DNA from: an uncultured Mediterraneibacter sp.
GTDB taxonomy: Bacteria > Bacillota > Clostridia > Lachnospirales > Lachnospiraceae
Direction: 5' to 3'
Assembly (NCBI GenBank): GCA_944377745.1
Contig: CALWFV010000016.1
Location: forward strand, 1 to 64,000
DNA length: 64,000 nucleotides
Part shown: piece after piece, positions 38,792 through 46,806 of the stretch
Layout: every line of letters begins with the position of its first letter
Numbering within the stretch: the first letter of the stretch is position 1
Translations under genes and position numbers: made by a program
The notes under the pieces: generated by a model
Database searches by the model: none
Seen by the model: only the letters and a program-made list of their open reading frames with translations
Told to the model about the DNA's origin: nothing

Positions 38792-40319
38792 GGCACTGAT
38801 TAATAAAAATTATGACCTGCTCACGGCGAATGACAGGGAGATTGCCAACATAATATTTCGGGAAAAGAAGGCGGTCCGGGAGATGAACAGTACCCAGCTT
38901 TCCGCCTTTCTCAATATATCCAGGACGACACTAGTGCGCTTTATGAAAAAGCTGGGGATCGGGACGTTTGCTGAATTCCGTCTTCTGCTGGAGGAAGAGC
39001 AGGAGAGCAGGAATATCATGTCGTTTGTCATGAAAGATGTTTTGGACCACTACCATGCTGTGATCGATGAACTGAAGAAACATGACTATTCCCAGGTATG
39101 CCGCATGATCGCAGGCGCGGATACGATCTATCTCTATGGTTCCGGGAATGAGCAGAAAGCGGTAGCGGAAGAATTCAAGCGGATATTCCTGATCTTCGGG
39201 AAATATTGTGTGGATCTTTTTGATTTCGGGGAAGTAGAGTTTGCCAGGGAACGGTTCAAGGAGAATGACCTTTTTGTGGCGATCTCACTGTCGGGGGAGA
39301 GCAGAGAGGCGATCCGGGTTATGCGCTGTGTGCAGGGAGCGGAGATTCAGACCCTCTCGCTTACAAGATGGGCGAATAATTCCCTGGCCAGGATGTGCCA
39401 GGAAAATCTGTATGTGGGGACGCGTACCGTCTATCAGACGGAGAGAGAGTCATACGAGATGGTAGCGGCATTTTACATATTGCTGGATATTCTGACAGTA
39501 CGGTACCTGGAATACACAGAGCCGGCAGAAGCAGATACAGCAGCGGGAAACGGGACGGTCAGATCCGGAGGCAGGATAGAAGAACTTCTGAACAGCCGGT
39601 ATGACAGCTTCAGCGAGAATGAGAAGTATATCTGCCATTATCTGACAGGACATTATAGAGATTGTGCGTTTCACACGATCGGCGAATTCGCGGAAAAGTG
39701 CAGTGTTTCCCAGACGATGCTGGTGAGATTTGCCAAGAAACTGGGCATGTCAGGGTATGGCGAACTCAAAGCGCGCCTGAAGATCGACCTGGAAGAAAAT
39801 CCTGTTTCATCGAAAGGACTGATGAAAAAGGTCACACAGAGTTACTACAAGATGATGGATGATCTTGTGAAGCGGGATATGACAGGGATTTTCAAGAATC
39901 TGGAACAGGCAGAGAGAGTATTTATCTACGGAAGCGGTTCCTCTCAGACAAGGGCGGCGAGCGAGATGAAAAGGATCTTTCTCCCGGTAAAGGAGATGGT
40001 GCATATCCACGGACATGATATGTGCCGGGCACTGCAAAAGACTGCAGGAGGTAAGGATCTGGTCATATTGATCTCCCTCTCGGGGGAATCCCAGGCAGTC
40101 GTGGAGCTGGGGCGGGCACTGAGGACGAACCATGTGCCGGCAGTCTCTATCACACGATTAAAGAACAATACGCTGGCGTCGCTTTGCAGTGAAAATCTGT
40201 ATATCAATTCTATACAGATGCCGGTGGAATATGATGTAGAATATGAGATCGCGACGCCCTATTTTATCCTGATTGAATTTCTCTATCTTTCTTACAGAAA
40301 TTATCTCTCACAGAAGTGA
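38781..40319 (+). CDS. Double RpiR-family regulator (HTH-SIS-HTH-SIS)
   Basis: A 512-residue protein made of two consecutive RpiR units, each with an N-terminal HTH (ISRTTLVRFMKKLGIGTFAEF and VSQTMLVRFAKKLGMSGYGEL) and a SIS sugar-phosphate domain (YLYGSGNEQK with ISLSGES; FIYGSGSSQT with ISLSGES). Normal RpiR/MurR proteins are about 280 residues with one unit. The two halves align along their length, so this is an internal duplication and fusion, a single-chain pseudo-dimer. The SIS domains should sense a phosphosugar, fitting the PTS downstream. It overlaps the LacI gene, so two regulators are made from one transcript. Confidence 0.9.
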   Translation: MRLEALINKNYDLLTANDREIANIIFREKKAVREMNSTQLSAFLNISRTTLVRFMKKLGIGTFAEFRLLLEEEQESRNIMSFVMKDVLDHYHAVIDELKKHDYSQVCRMIAGADTIYLYGSGNEQKAVAEEFKRIFLIFGKYCVDLFDFGEVEFARERFKENDLFVAISLSGESREAIRVMRCVQGAEIQTLSLTRWANNSLARMCQENLYVGTRTVYQTERESYEMVAAFYILLDILTVRYLEYTEPAEADTAAGNGTVRSGGRIEELLNSRYDSFSENEKYICHYLTGHYRDCAFHTIGEFAEKCSVSQTMLVRFAKKLGMSGYGELKARLKIDLEENPVSSKGLMKKVTQSYYKMMDDLVKRDMTGIFKNLEQAERVFIYGSGSSQTRAASEMKRIFLPVKEMVHIHGHDMCRALQKTAGGKDLVILISLSGESQAVVELGRALRTNHVPAVSITRLKNNTLASLCSENLYINSIQMPVEYDVEYEIATPYFILIEFLYLSYRNYLSQK

Positions 40320-40358
40320 AAAACGGGATACAGTGAAAACAAATTTATCTGAAAGCGG

Positions 40359-40402
40359 TGTACAAAAATTCATAATATGAAAGCATGTACAAAAAGTGTA
40401 CA
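40359..40402. promoter_or_regulatory. Three TGTACA boxes, possible operators
   Basis: The palindrome TGTACA occurs at 40359-40364, 40386-40391 and 40397-40402, each followed by an A run (TGTACAAAAAT, TGTACAAAAAG, TGTACATAAAT). They lie between the double RpiR gene and the HAD-GH13-PTS genes. A cre-like sequence with one extra base starts at 40350. Confidence 0.4.
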
Positions 40403-40416
40403 TAAATCTTAACGAG

Positions 40417-40440
40417 GACCATTCTATTGAATGGTCTTTT
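40417..40440 (+). terminator. Hairpin with T run; terminator or operator
   Basis: Perfect GACCATTC-TATT-GAATGGTC followed by TTTTG. It may end the LacI-RpiR transcript. Its right arm also overlaps the -35 of a weak promoter candidate, TTGAAT (40427-40432), 17-base spacer, TAGTAT (40450-40455), so it could equally be an operator. Confidence 0.65.
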
Positions 40441-40508
40441 GTTTTCTGCTAGTATTGCTCGTGAAAGAAAACAAGGGAATCAAAAATAAAGGGATGAAAA
40501 GAGGAATG

Positions 40509-41426
40509 ATGGTGACAGAGATCATTTATCTGGATATAGACGGTACGCTCAGGGACGAGCGGTACGGAATCCCGGACAGTGCAAAAAAAGCGATACAAAA
40601 ATGCAAGGATGACGGAATCTTCATCGTGATCTGTACGGGAAGGAACCCGGGGAGCATCCAGGAAGATGTGAAGCGTCTGCGGACAGACGGCGTGATCTCC
40701 GGAGGAGGATGTTTCATCGAGTTCCGGGGAGAGATGCTGAAGCGGGAGTACTTCCCGATGAGGAGCCTGGGAGAGTTTCTGGAGGTGATCCGGAAATGGA
40801 AACTGGGGGCGTCGCTGGAGGCTGAAGAAGAAATATATATGAATGAGGCTGCGGCACGGTTTTTAAGGGAAGATTTCCAGAGGAAGATCCCGGAAGGAGC
40901 GGACAGGAAACAGTTTCAGGAGGAAAACAAGATTTCTTATGAGGATAACTTTTCAGATTTGTGGAGAGCGCGTGGAAAGATACACAAGATCTGTCTGCTA
41001 GGTAAAGAAGAAGAAATCGAACGGGTCCGGGAACAGTTTGAAAAAGAGACGGAGACAGCGCAGCAGAAGGAATGGAACGGACAGTGGTATATTGAACTTC
41101 TTCCGAAACACTGTGGGAAGGGAACCGCCGTGGAGATTCTGAACCGGTATCTGAATATCAGCAGGGAGAGGAGTATGAGCTTCGGGGACGGAGACAACGA
41201 CGTGGATATGCTGAAAGCTTCCGGAACAGGAATTGCCGTCCGCGGCGGGAGCCGGAAACTGACAGAGTATGCCGACGCTGTGTGCGAGAGTCCCATGGAT
41301 GACGGTATATACAGAGAACTTAAGAGGCGTGGGATTATCTCCGATCAGAACGATACAGGAGAAAGAAGAGAGAAAAAAACAGAGGAAAGAGAAAAGGAAA
41401 TCTGCGCGGAAGAAAGGAGAGCATGA
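40509..41426 (+). CDS. HAD-family (Cof-type) sugar phosphatase
   Basis: A 305-residue HAD hydrolase of the IIB/Cof type. Motif I is YLDIDGTLRDE, motif II is in VICTGRNPG, and motif III/IV is SFGDGDNDVDML. These enzymes remove phosphate from sugar phosphates or flavins. The C-terminus has a charged Arg/Glu/Lys tail not typical for the family. Start is uncertain among 40494, 40506, 40509 and a GTG at 40512 (GAGG is seven bases before the last). It ends two bases before the GH13 start and precedes a PTS gene, so a disaccharide phosphate is a plausible substrate. Confidence 0.82.
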   Translation: MVTEIIYLDIDGTLRDERYGIPDSAKKAIQKCKDDGIFIVICTGRNPGSIQEDVKRLRTDGVISGGGCFIEFRGEMLKREYFPMRSLGEFLEVIRKWKLGASLEAEEEIYMNEAAARFLREDFQRKIPEGADRKQFQEENKISYEDNFSDLWRARGKIHKICLLGKEEEIERVREQFEKETETAQQKEWNGQWYIELLPKHCGKGTAVEILNRYLNISRERSMSFGDGDNDVDMLKASGTGIAVRGGSRKLTEYADAVCESPMDDGIYRELKRRGIISDQNDTGERREKKTEEREKEICAEERRA

Positions 41427-41427
41427 G

Positions 41428-43095
41428 ATGGCGAGAAAATGGTGGCAGGATGAAGTGATCTATCAGATCTATCCCAAAAGTTTCCGGGACAGCAATGGTG
41501 ATGGAATCGGAGATATACGGGGAATCACAGAGAAGCTGGATTACCTTGAGGATCTGGGGGTGACGATGCTGTGGATCTGTCCGATCTATCAGTCGCCCAT
41601 GGATGACAACGGCTATGATGTGTCGGATTATATGGCGCTGGCGCCGGAATTCGGGGATATGGATGACCTGGACGAATTGATCCGGGAGGCGGATAAGAGA
41701 AACATTAAGATCATGATGGATCTGGTGATCAACCACAGTTCCGATGAGCATGAATGGTTTCAGAAAGCACTGGAAGACCCGGAAAGCAGATATCATGATT
41801 ATTATATCTTTAAAGAGGGGAATGAGAGACCGAACAACTGGAGATCTATCTTTGGAGGAAGCGTCTGGGAGAAGGTTCCCGGACGGGATGAATATTATTA
41901 CCACACGTTCGGAAAGAAGCAGCCGGATCTGAACTGGGAAAATGAAGAACTGAGGAAGGTCCTTTTCGATATGGTCAACTGGTGGCTTGACAGGGGGATC
42001 GCCGGATTCCGCATCGATGCCATATCATTTATCAAGAAAGACCTGACCTGGTCAGACAGGGAGCCGGACGGTGTGGACAGGCTGGCGAAATGTACGAAGG
42101 CAACGAGAAATATGCCCGGTATCGGAGAATTTCTTACCGAACTCAAAGAGGAGACATTTGCCAGGCACCGGTGTGTGACCGTGGCGGAGGCAGCAGGCGT
42201 GCCGTATGAGAAGATGGGGGAGTTCATCGGAGAAAACGGATATTTTGATATGATCTTTGATTTCCGCTATGCGGACCTGGATATCGCCTCCGGAAGCGAG
42301 TGGTTCAAACGACTGCCATGGACGGTGAAAGAGCTGGAGGAGAAGATCATGGCAAGCCAGATGATCATGCAGAAGTACGGCTGGCCGGCGAACTTTATCG
42401 AAAACCATGACCAGCCCAGGGCGGCGTCAAAATACCTGAAGGAAGCCCAGGATAATAAGGATGCGGTGAAGATGATGGGAGCGATGTACTTCTTTTTAAG
42501 AGGCGTGCCTTTCATTTATCAGGGACAGGAGCTGGGGATGGTGAACTTTGAGCGGACGTCTATGGAGCAGTTCAACGACCTTTCCAGCATTGATCAGTAT
42601 CAGAGATCACTTGAAGAAGGGCTCTCCGGGGAGGAGGCGCTCCGGATCGTGAACTTAAGGAGCAGGGACAATGCAAGGACTCCGTTTCCGTGGAATGCAG
42701 AAAAGTACGGCGGATTTACCGAGGGAACGCCGTGGCTGAATATGACAGAGGAATATCCGAGGATAAATGCAGAGGCACAGAAAGGAAAAGAGGGCAGCAT
42801 TTATGAATTTTATAAAGAAATGATCGCTTTCCGTCAGCATGGGCCGTACAGCCGTACTTTGATCGAAGGAAATATCGAGCCGGTGAGGTCAGGGGAGGAT
42901 GTGATTTCTTATCGGAGGTTCACGGAAGAAGAATCCATATACTGTCTGTTTAATTTCTCAGGAAAAGAAAGAACAGAGACCCTTCCGAATACGGGGATGG
43001 TCCCGATCTGGGGAAATCTGGAACAGACACATATGAATGGGAAGACAATAAAACTTCAGCCATATCAGGCTGTGCTGATAAAAGAAAACGAGTGA
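41428..43095 (+). CDS. GH13 alpha-glucosidase
   Basis: A 555-residue intracellular alpha-glucosidase. It begins WWQDEVIYQIYPKSFRDSNG, the family start. The nucleophile Asp197 is in GFRIDAIS, the acid/base Glu254 in TVAEAAG, and the third acid Asp328 in ENHDQPR. The residue after the nucleophile is Ala; in related enzymes Val there goes with alpha-1,6 and Ala or Thr with alpha-1,4 preference, so maltose-type or similar linkages are more likely than isomaltose. It differs from trehalose-6-phosphate hydrolases (DVINLIS) at this place. The start at 41428 has AAAGGAG upstream; the longer frame to 41269 overlaps the HAD gene. Confidence 0.92.
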   Translation: MARKWWQDEVIYQIYPKSFRDSNGDGIGDIRGITEKLDYLEDLGVTMLWICPIYQSPMDDNGYDVSDYMALAPEFGDMDDLDELIREADKRNIKIMMDLVINHSSDEHEWFQKALEDPESRYHDYYIFKEGNERPNNWRSIFGGSVWEKVPGRDEYYYHTFGKKQPDLNWENEELRKVLFDMVNWWLDRGIAGFRIDAISFIKKDLTWSDREPDGVDRLAKCTKATRNMPGIGEFLTELKEETFARHRCVTVAEAAGVPYEKMGEFIGENGYFDMIFDFRYADLDIASGSEWFKRLPWTVKELEEKIMASQMIMQKYGWPANFIENHDQPRAASKYLKEAQDNKDAVKMMGAMYFFLRGVPFIYQGQELGMVNFERTSMEQFNDLSSIDQYQRSLEEGLSGEEALRIVNLRSRDNARTPFPWNAEKYGGFTEGTPWLNMTEEYPRINAEAQKGKEGSIYEFYKEMIAFRQHGPYSRTLIEGNIEPVRSGEDVISYRRFTEEESIYCLFNFSGKERTETLPNTGMVPIWGNLEQTHMNGKTIKLQPYQAVLIKENE

Positions 43096-43115
43096 GAGGA
43101 AACGGAGGAAGAAAA

Positions 43116-45077
43116 ATGGCAGGAACAGATTACAGACAGGCTGCCTCCCAGATTATCGAGATCGTGGGAAGAGACAACATCATGTCGGCGACGCACTGCG
43201 CCACAAGGCTCAGATTGATCGTCAAAGACAAAGATAAGATCGATGAGAAGAAGCTGGAGAAGCTTCCGCCGGTGAAAGGGACATTTTTCAACGCGGGACA
43301 GTACCAGATCATCCTTGGAACAGGGATCGTAAACAAAGTATATGACGAGATGGAGGGCATGGGGCTTAAAACCCTGTCAAAACAGGAACAGGACGAGATC
43401 ATCAAGAAACAGCAGAAGGGCGTAAAACGGATGATGAGGACTCTGGGAGATATCTTCATCCCGATCATCCCGGTGATCGCTGCGACAGGATTGTTCCTGG
43501 GTCTGAAAGGATGTATTTTTAATGATAATGTGCTGGGGCTTTTCGGAGCATCCACAGCGATGATCCCGGATTATATCGTGACTCTGGTAAACGTGCTCAC
43601 GGAGACCGCGTTCTCCTTCCTGCCTGCGATCATCTGCTGGTCAGCGTTCAAGGTGTTCGGCGGAACTCCGGTCATCGGGATCGTTCTGGGTCTGATGCTG
43701 GTCTCCCCGATCCTGCCGAATGCTTATTCTGTTGCAGATCCGAAGAGCGGTGTTGATGCGGTGATGGCTTTTGGCGTTATTCCGATCGTAGGATGCCAGG
43801 GAAGCGTGCTGACAGCGATCCTGACCGCTCTGATCGGCGCGAATCTTGAGAAGAAGCTGCGCAAAGTGATGCCCAACGCATTGAATCTGATCATGACGCC
43901 TTTTGTGGTCATGCTTGTGACTTTCCTGATCGTGATTCTGGGAATCGGTCCGGTGATGCACGTGATCGAACTGGGGCTTGTGGATATCGTGGAGAAGCTG
44001 GTACATCTGCCTCTGGGGATCGGGGGATTCATCATTGGAGCAACATATCCGCTGCTGGTCATCACAGGTCTGCATCATACATACACGATGATCGAAACGT
44101 CCCTTCTTGCAAATACTGGATTCAATCCGGTCATCACTCTCTGCGCGATGTACGGATTCGCGAATGTGGGAACCTGTCTCGCGTTTTTCGTGAAATCGAA
44201 GAAGGAAAGCGTGCGCCAGACAAGCATCGGTGCCATGCTCTCTCAGTTGTTCGGAATCAGTGAGCCGGTGCTGTTCGGTATCCAGCTCAGATATAACTTA
44301 AAACCGCTGATCATCATGCTTTGCACTTCAGGACTTGGAGCCGCGATACTTTCGATCTTGAATATCCAGTCCAATTCCTACGGACTGGCGGTACTTCCGT
44401 CCTATCTGATGTACATTTATGAAGGAAGGCAGTTGTTCTGGTACTTTGTAGTGTCAGTATTCTCCGTAGCGTTCTGTTTCGCTATGACATGCATGTTCGG
44501 GATTCCAAAGGAAGTGACGATGCCGGATGAGGAGGATATGCTTTCTGTTCAGAATACAGGAGTAATGGATAGCGCAGAGTCAGCGGTTCGGGAAAAGGAC
44601 CCTCAGGAAGAACAATATCAGGAGGACAAGGCTCCTCTTGAAGTCTCTTCTCCGGTCAATGGAAAGGTAATCCCTCTGGAAGAAGTAAAGGATCCGACAT
44701 TCTCACAGAAAATCCTTGGGGACGGATTTGCCGTGGAACCTGCGGAAGGAACTGTGAAAGCTCCTGTGGATGGAACTGTCAGCGTAGCGTTTGAGACGGG
44801 ACATGCGGTCGGGATAACGGCGGAGAACGGGACAGAGATCCTGATCCATATCGGGATCGATACGGTAGATATGAACGGAACCGGATTTCGGATGATGGTA
44901 CGGGATGGTCAGAAGGTAAAAAAGGGCGATGTGCTTGTCGAGGCGGATTTGGGAGAGATCAGAAAAGCCGGAAAGGATACAGCGGTGATGGTCATTCTTA
45001 CATCCGGAGAGAAGACAGGAGAGATCAGGGCAGGACAGACAGGAGCGTGCCGGGGGACTGTTTGTACCGCAATGTAG
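43116..45077 (+). CDS. PTS EIIBCA, glucose/sucrose/beta-glucoside superfamily
   Basis: A 653-residue sugar permease of the phosphotransferase system. Domain order is IIB (phospho-Cys28 in THCATRLRL), IIC (about ten membrane segments, residues 110-470) and IIA (phospho-His578 in ILIHIGIDTV). It imports a sugar while phosphorylating it. The sugar is not certain; the neighbours (GH13 enzyme, HAD phosphatase) point to an alpha-glucoside. AGGAAGAAAA precedes the ATG; the longer frame from 43092 overlaps the GH13 gene. It is followed by a strong terminator. Confidence 0.92.
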   Translation: MAGTDYRQAASQIIEIVGRDNIMSATHCATRLRLIVKDKDKIDEKKLEKLPPVKGTFFNAGQYQIILGTGIVNKVYDEMEGMGLKTLSKQEQDEIIKKQQKGVKRMMRTLGDIFIPIIPVIAATGLFLGLKGCIFNDNVLGLFGASTAMIPDYIVTLVNVLTETAFSFLPAIICWSAFKVFGGTPVIGIVLGLMLVSPILPNAYSVADPKSGVDAVMAFGVIPIVGCQGSVLTAILTALIGANLEKKLRKVMPNALNLIMTPFVVMLVTFLIVILGIGPVMHVIELGLVDIVEKLVHLPLGIGGFIIGATYPLLVITGLHHTYTMIETSLLANTGFNPVITLCAMYGFANVGTCLAFFVKSKKESVRQTSIGAMLSQLFGISEPVLFGIQLRYNLKPLIIMLCTSGLGAAILSILNIQSNSYGLAVLPSYLMYIYEGRQLFWYFVVSVFSVAFCFAMTCMFGIPKEVTMPDEEDMLSVQNTGVMDSAESAVREKDPQEEQYQEDKAPLEVSSPVNGKVIPLEEVKDPTFSQKILGDGFAVEPAEGTVKAPVDGTVSVAFETGHAVGITAENGTEILIHIGIDTVDMNGTGFRMMVRDGQKVKKGDVLVEADLGEIRKAGKDTAVMVILTSGEKTGEIRAGQTGACRGTVCTAM

Positions 45078-45086
45078 AATAGGAAG

Positions 45087-45135
45087 TGCCTGGAAAGCAG
45101 ACAATGATGAAATCAGCTTTCCAGGCAACTTTTTA
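45087..45135 (+). terminator. Terminator after PTS gene
   Basis: A 12-bp perfect stem TGCCTGGAAAGC/GCTTTCCAGGCA followed by ACTTTTTAG. A second small stem CCCGCC-ATA-GGCGGG follows near 45139. Confidence 0.9.
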
Positions 45136-45179
45136 GTTCTCCCGCCATAGGCGGGCTCTAACGGGGTGAAGTCCCTGGA

Positions 45180-46565
45180 TTAGCTAAAATTCCCTCTTGC
45201 TTCGACATCAAATCTGTATACGAAAGGATCATCCTCTGTACAGGGCCGCCATTCTTCTGTTCCCGGTGCATTGGGATCGGAGTATTTCATAAAATTTGTC
45301 CAGAAAGAAACCATTTTCTCAGAAAGTACAGCATCCTTTTCCGTAAGAGGACGCCAGCACCTCTGATATGTTCCAAAGACATACCAGAGCTCCGCAGAAT
45401 GAAAGGCTCCGGCTTCATCCCCCGGCATCCTGCGTTCGAAGGAATAACACCATGCCGGACGGCGTCCCAGTTCCTGCATTTTAAAAGAAAAATCCCTTGC
45501 AGCGTGATAGAGAGGACCGTGCCCGTCATCAGGAAAGTTTTCAGCTCCTGGCATTCCTTTCCCCATGTCATCTGCGTTAGAACCCAGAATATACGGGATA
45601 TCAGCTATAGATCCGTCCTCGATTACCCGGTTGCATCCCTCTGTAAGGACATATCCGTCAATGATCGGGGAGAGGGGAAGAGTAACTTTAGGGGTCTCCC
45701 CGGTTTCCTGGATCCTGCGGAAGGTCTCCGCCATCATTTCTTCGGCTGCATGAAGCAGATCCTCTGCGGGGGCTTTTTTCAGATCCTCAAGCGTTTCACA
45801 TCCTGCTCTGCGGGCAAGTTCCATTCCATATTTCTCGGCGTCCTTCAGCGGCTGGTCTGAGAGCAATACACTTTTATACCCCCCGGCACTCTGGATTACA
45901 GCTTTGGAGATGAGTCCTTTTCCAAGCGGGGAGCTGCAGATCGTCTGTACGCTCATTCCACCGGCAGACTGCCCAAAGAGAGTGATGTTATCCGGATCAC
46001 CTCCGAAGGCGGAGATATTTTCCTTTACCCATCTCAGAGACGCAAGCTGATCCAGTATTCCGTAGTTTCCGCTGATATGCCGGTCCGAGGCCGCTGTCAG
46101 TGCGGGATGAGCGAGAAATCCCAGGACGCCGAGACGATAATTGATCGTGACTAGGAGCACTCCTTTTTCTGCAAATGCTTTTCCATCAAACTCCATTTCG
46201 GAACCGTAGCCTGCGGAGAAAGCTCCTCCGTGTATCCAGACCGCTACGGCAAGTTTTTCATCTGCTGTATTGGCGGGAGTCCAGATGTTCAGATACAGAC
46301 AGTCCTCCGAACAGTCGGGCATGTACTCGGGTACAGAGTAGAATTCTTTCCCGTAAAAACCCTCATTCTGCGGTCCCTGAAAAGCACGGTTGGGGAAAGT
46401 GTCCGCTTTAAGGACACCGGTCCAGGATTCCGGTTCATGGGGCGGCTCAAAGCGCAGTTCTCCCACCGGCGGTTTGGCGTAGGGGATCCCCTTAAAGACA
46501 GTGTAGTTTTCCATATCAACGCCGGAAATGGCGCCATATTTTGTCTGGGCTTCTTTGATACTCAT
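45180..46565 (-). CDS. Type-B carboxylesterase
   Basis: A 461-residue esterase of the PnbA/cholinesterase group. The oxyanion loop is VAVWIHGGAFSAGYG, the nucleophile Ser is in LFGQSAGGMS, and the catalytic His is in AFHSAELWYVFG. No signal peptide is seen, so it is cytoplasmic. The conserved EDCLYLNIWTPAN is typical. Substrate is unknown; place beside sugar genes could mean removal of acyl groups from imported glycosides. It is oppositely oriented to its neighbours, with AAAGGAG before the ATG. Confidence 0.93.
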   Translation of the reverse strand: MSIKEAQTKYGAISGVDMENYTVFKGIPYAKPPVGELRFEPPHEPESWTGVLKADTFPNRAFQGPQNEGFYGKEFYSVPEYMPDCSEDCLYLNIWTPANTADEKLAVAVWIHGGAFSAGYGSEMEFDGKAFAEKGVLLVTINYRLGVLGFLAHPALTAASDRHISGNYGILDQLASLRWVKENISAFGGDPDNITLFGQSAGGMSVQTICSSPLGKGLISKAVIQSAGGYKSVLLSDQPLKDAEKYGMELARRAGCETLEDLKKAPAEDLLHAAEEMMAETFRRIQETGETPKVTLPLSPIIDGYVLTEGCNRVIEDGSIADIPYILGSNADDMGKGMPGAENFPDDGHGPLYHAARDFSFKMQELGRRPAWCYSFERRMPGDEAGAFHSAELWYVFGTYQRCWRPLTEKDAVLSEKMVSFWTNFMKYSDPNAPGTEEWRPCTEDDPFVYRFDVEARGNFS

Positions 46566-46806
46566 ACTTTCATTCTCCTTTGCAGCTTTTGAATTTGTTG
46601 TTTTTAATTTTACTTTATCATTATAAAAGAATAAAATATAGTAAGATTTGTATCTTTGATTGTAAAAAGGGTATATATAAAATCTGTCTTTTTCGTACAG
46701 AAACAGGTACAGATTCTGCTATACATCAAAAGATTCCGATTATAAGATAGTAACATGGTATATTTTACAGTGTTCAACAGAATGGTGAGATAAGGGGAAG
46801 ATATCA
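46566..46806. other. Divergent promoter region, esterase and kinase genes
   Basis: Strongly AT-rich. A minus-strand TATAAT near 46619 has only a weak -35. Short inverted words (GTACAG/CTGTAC and similar near 46690-46715) may be operators. No small gene is seen. Confidence 0.35.

Noticed and set aside
41269..41427. N-terminal extension of the GH13 enzyme
   Set aside because: The extended frame overlaps the HAD gene and codes for a charged non-family segment; the ATG at 41428 has a good ribosome site and starts the conserved family sequence.
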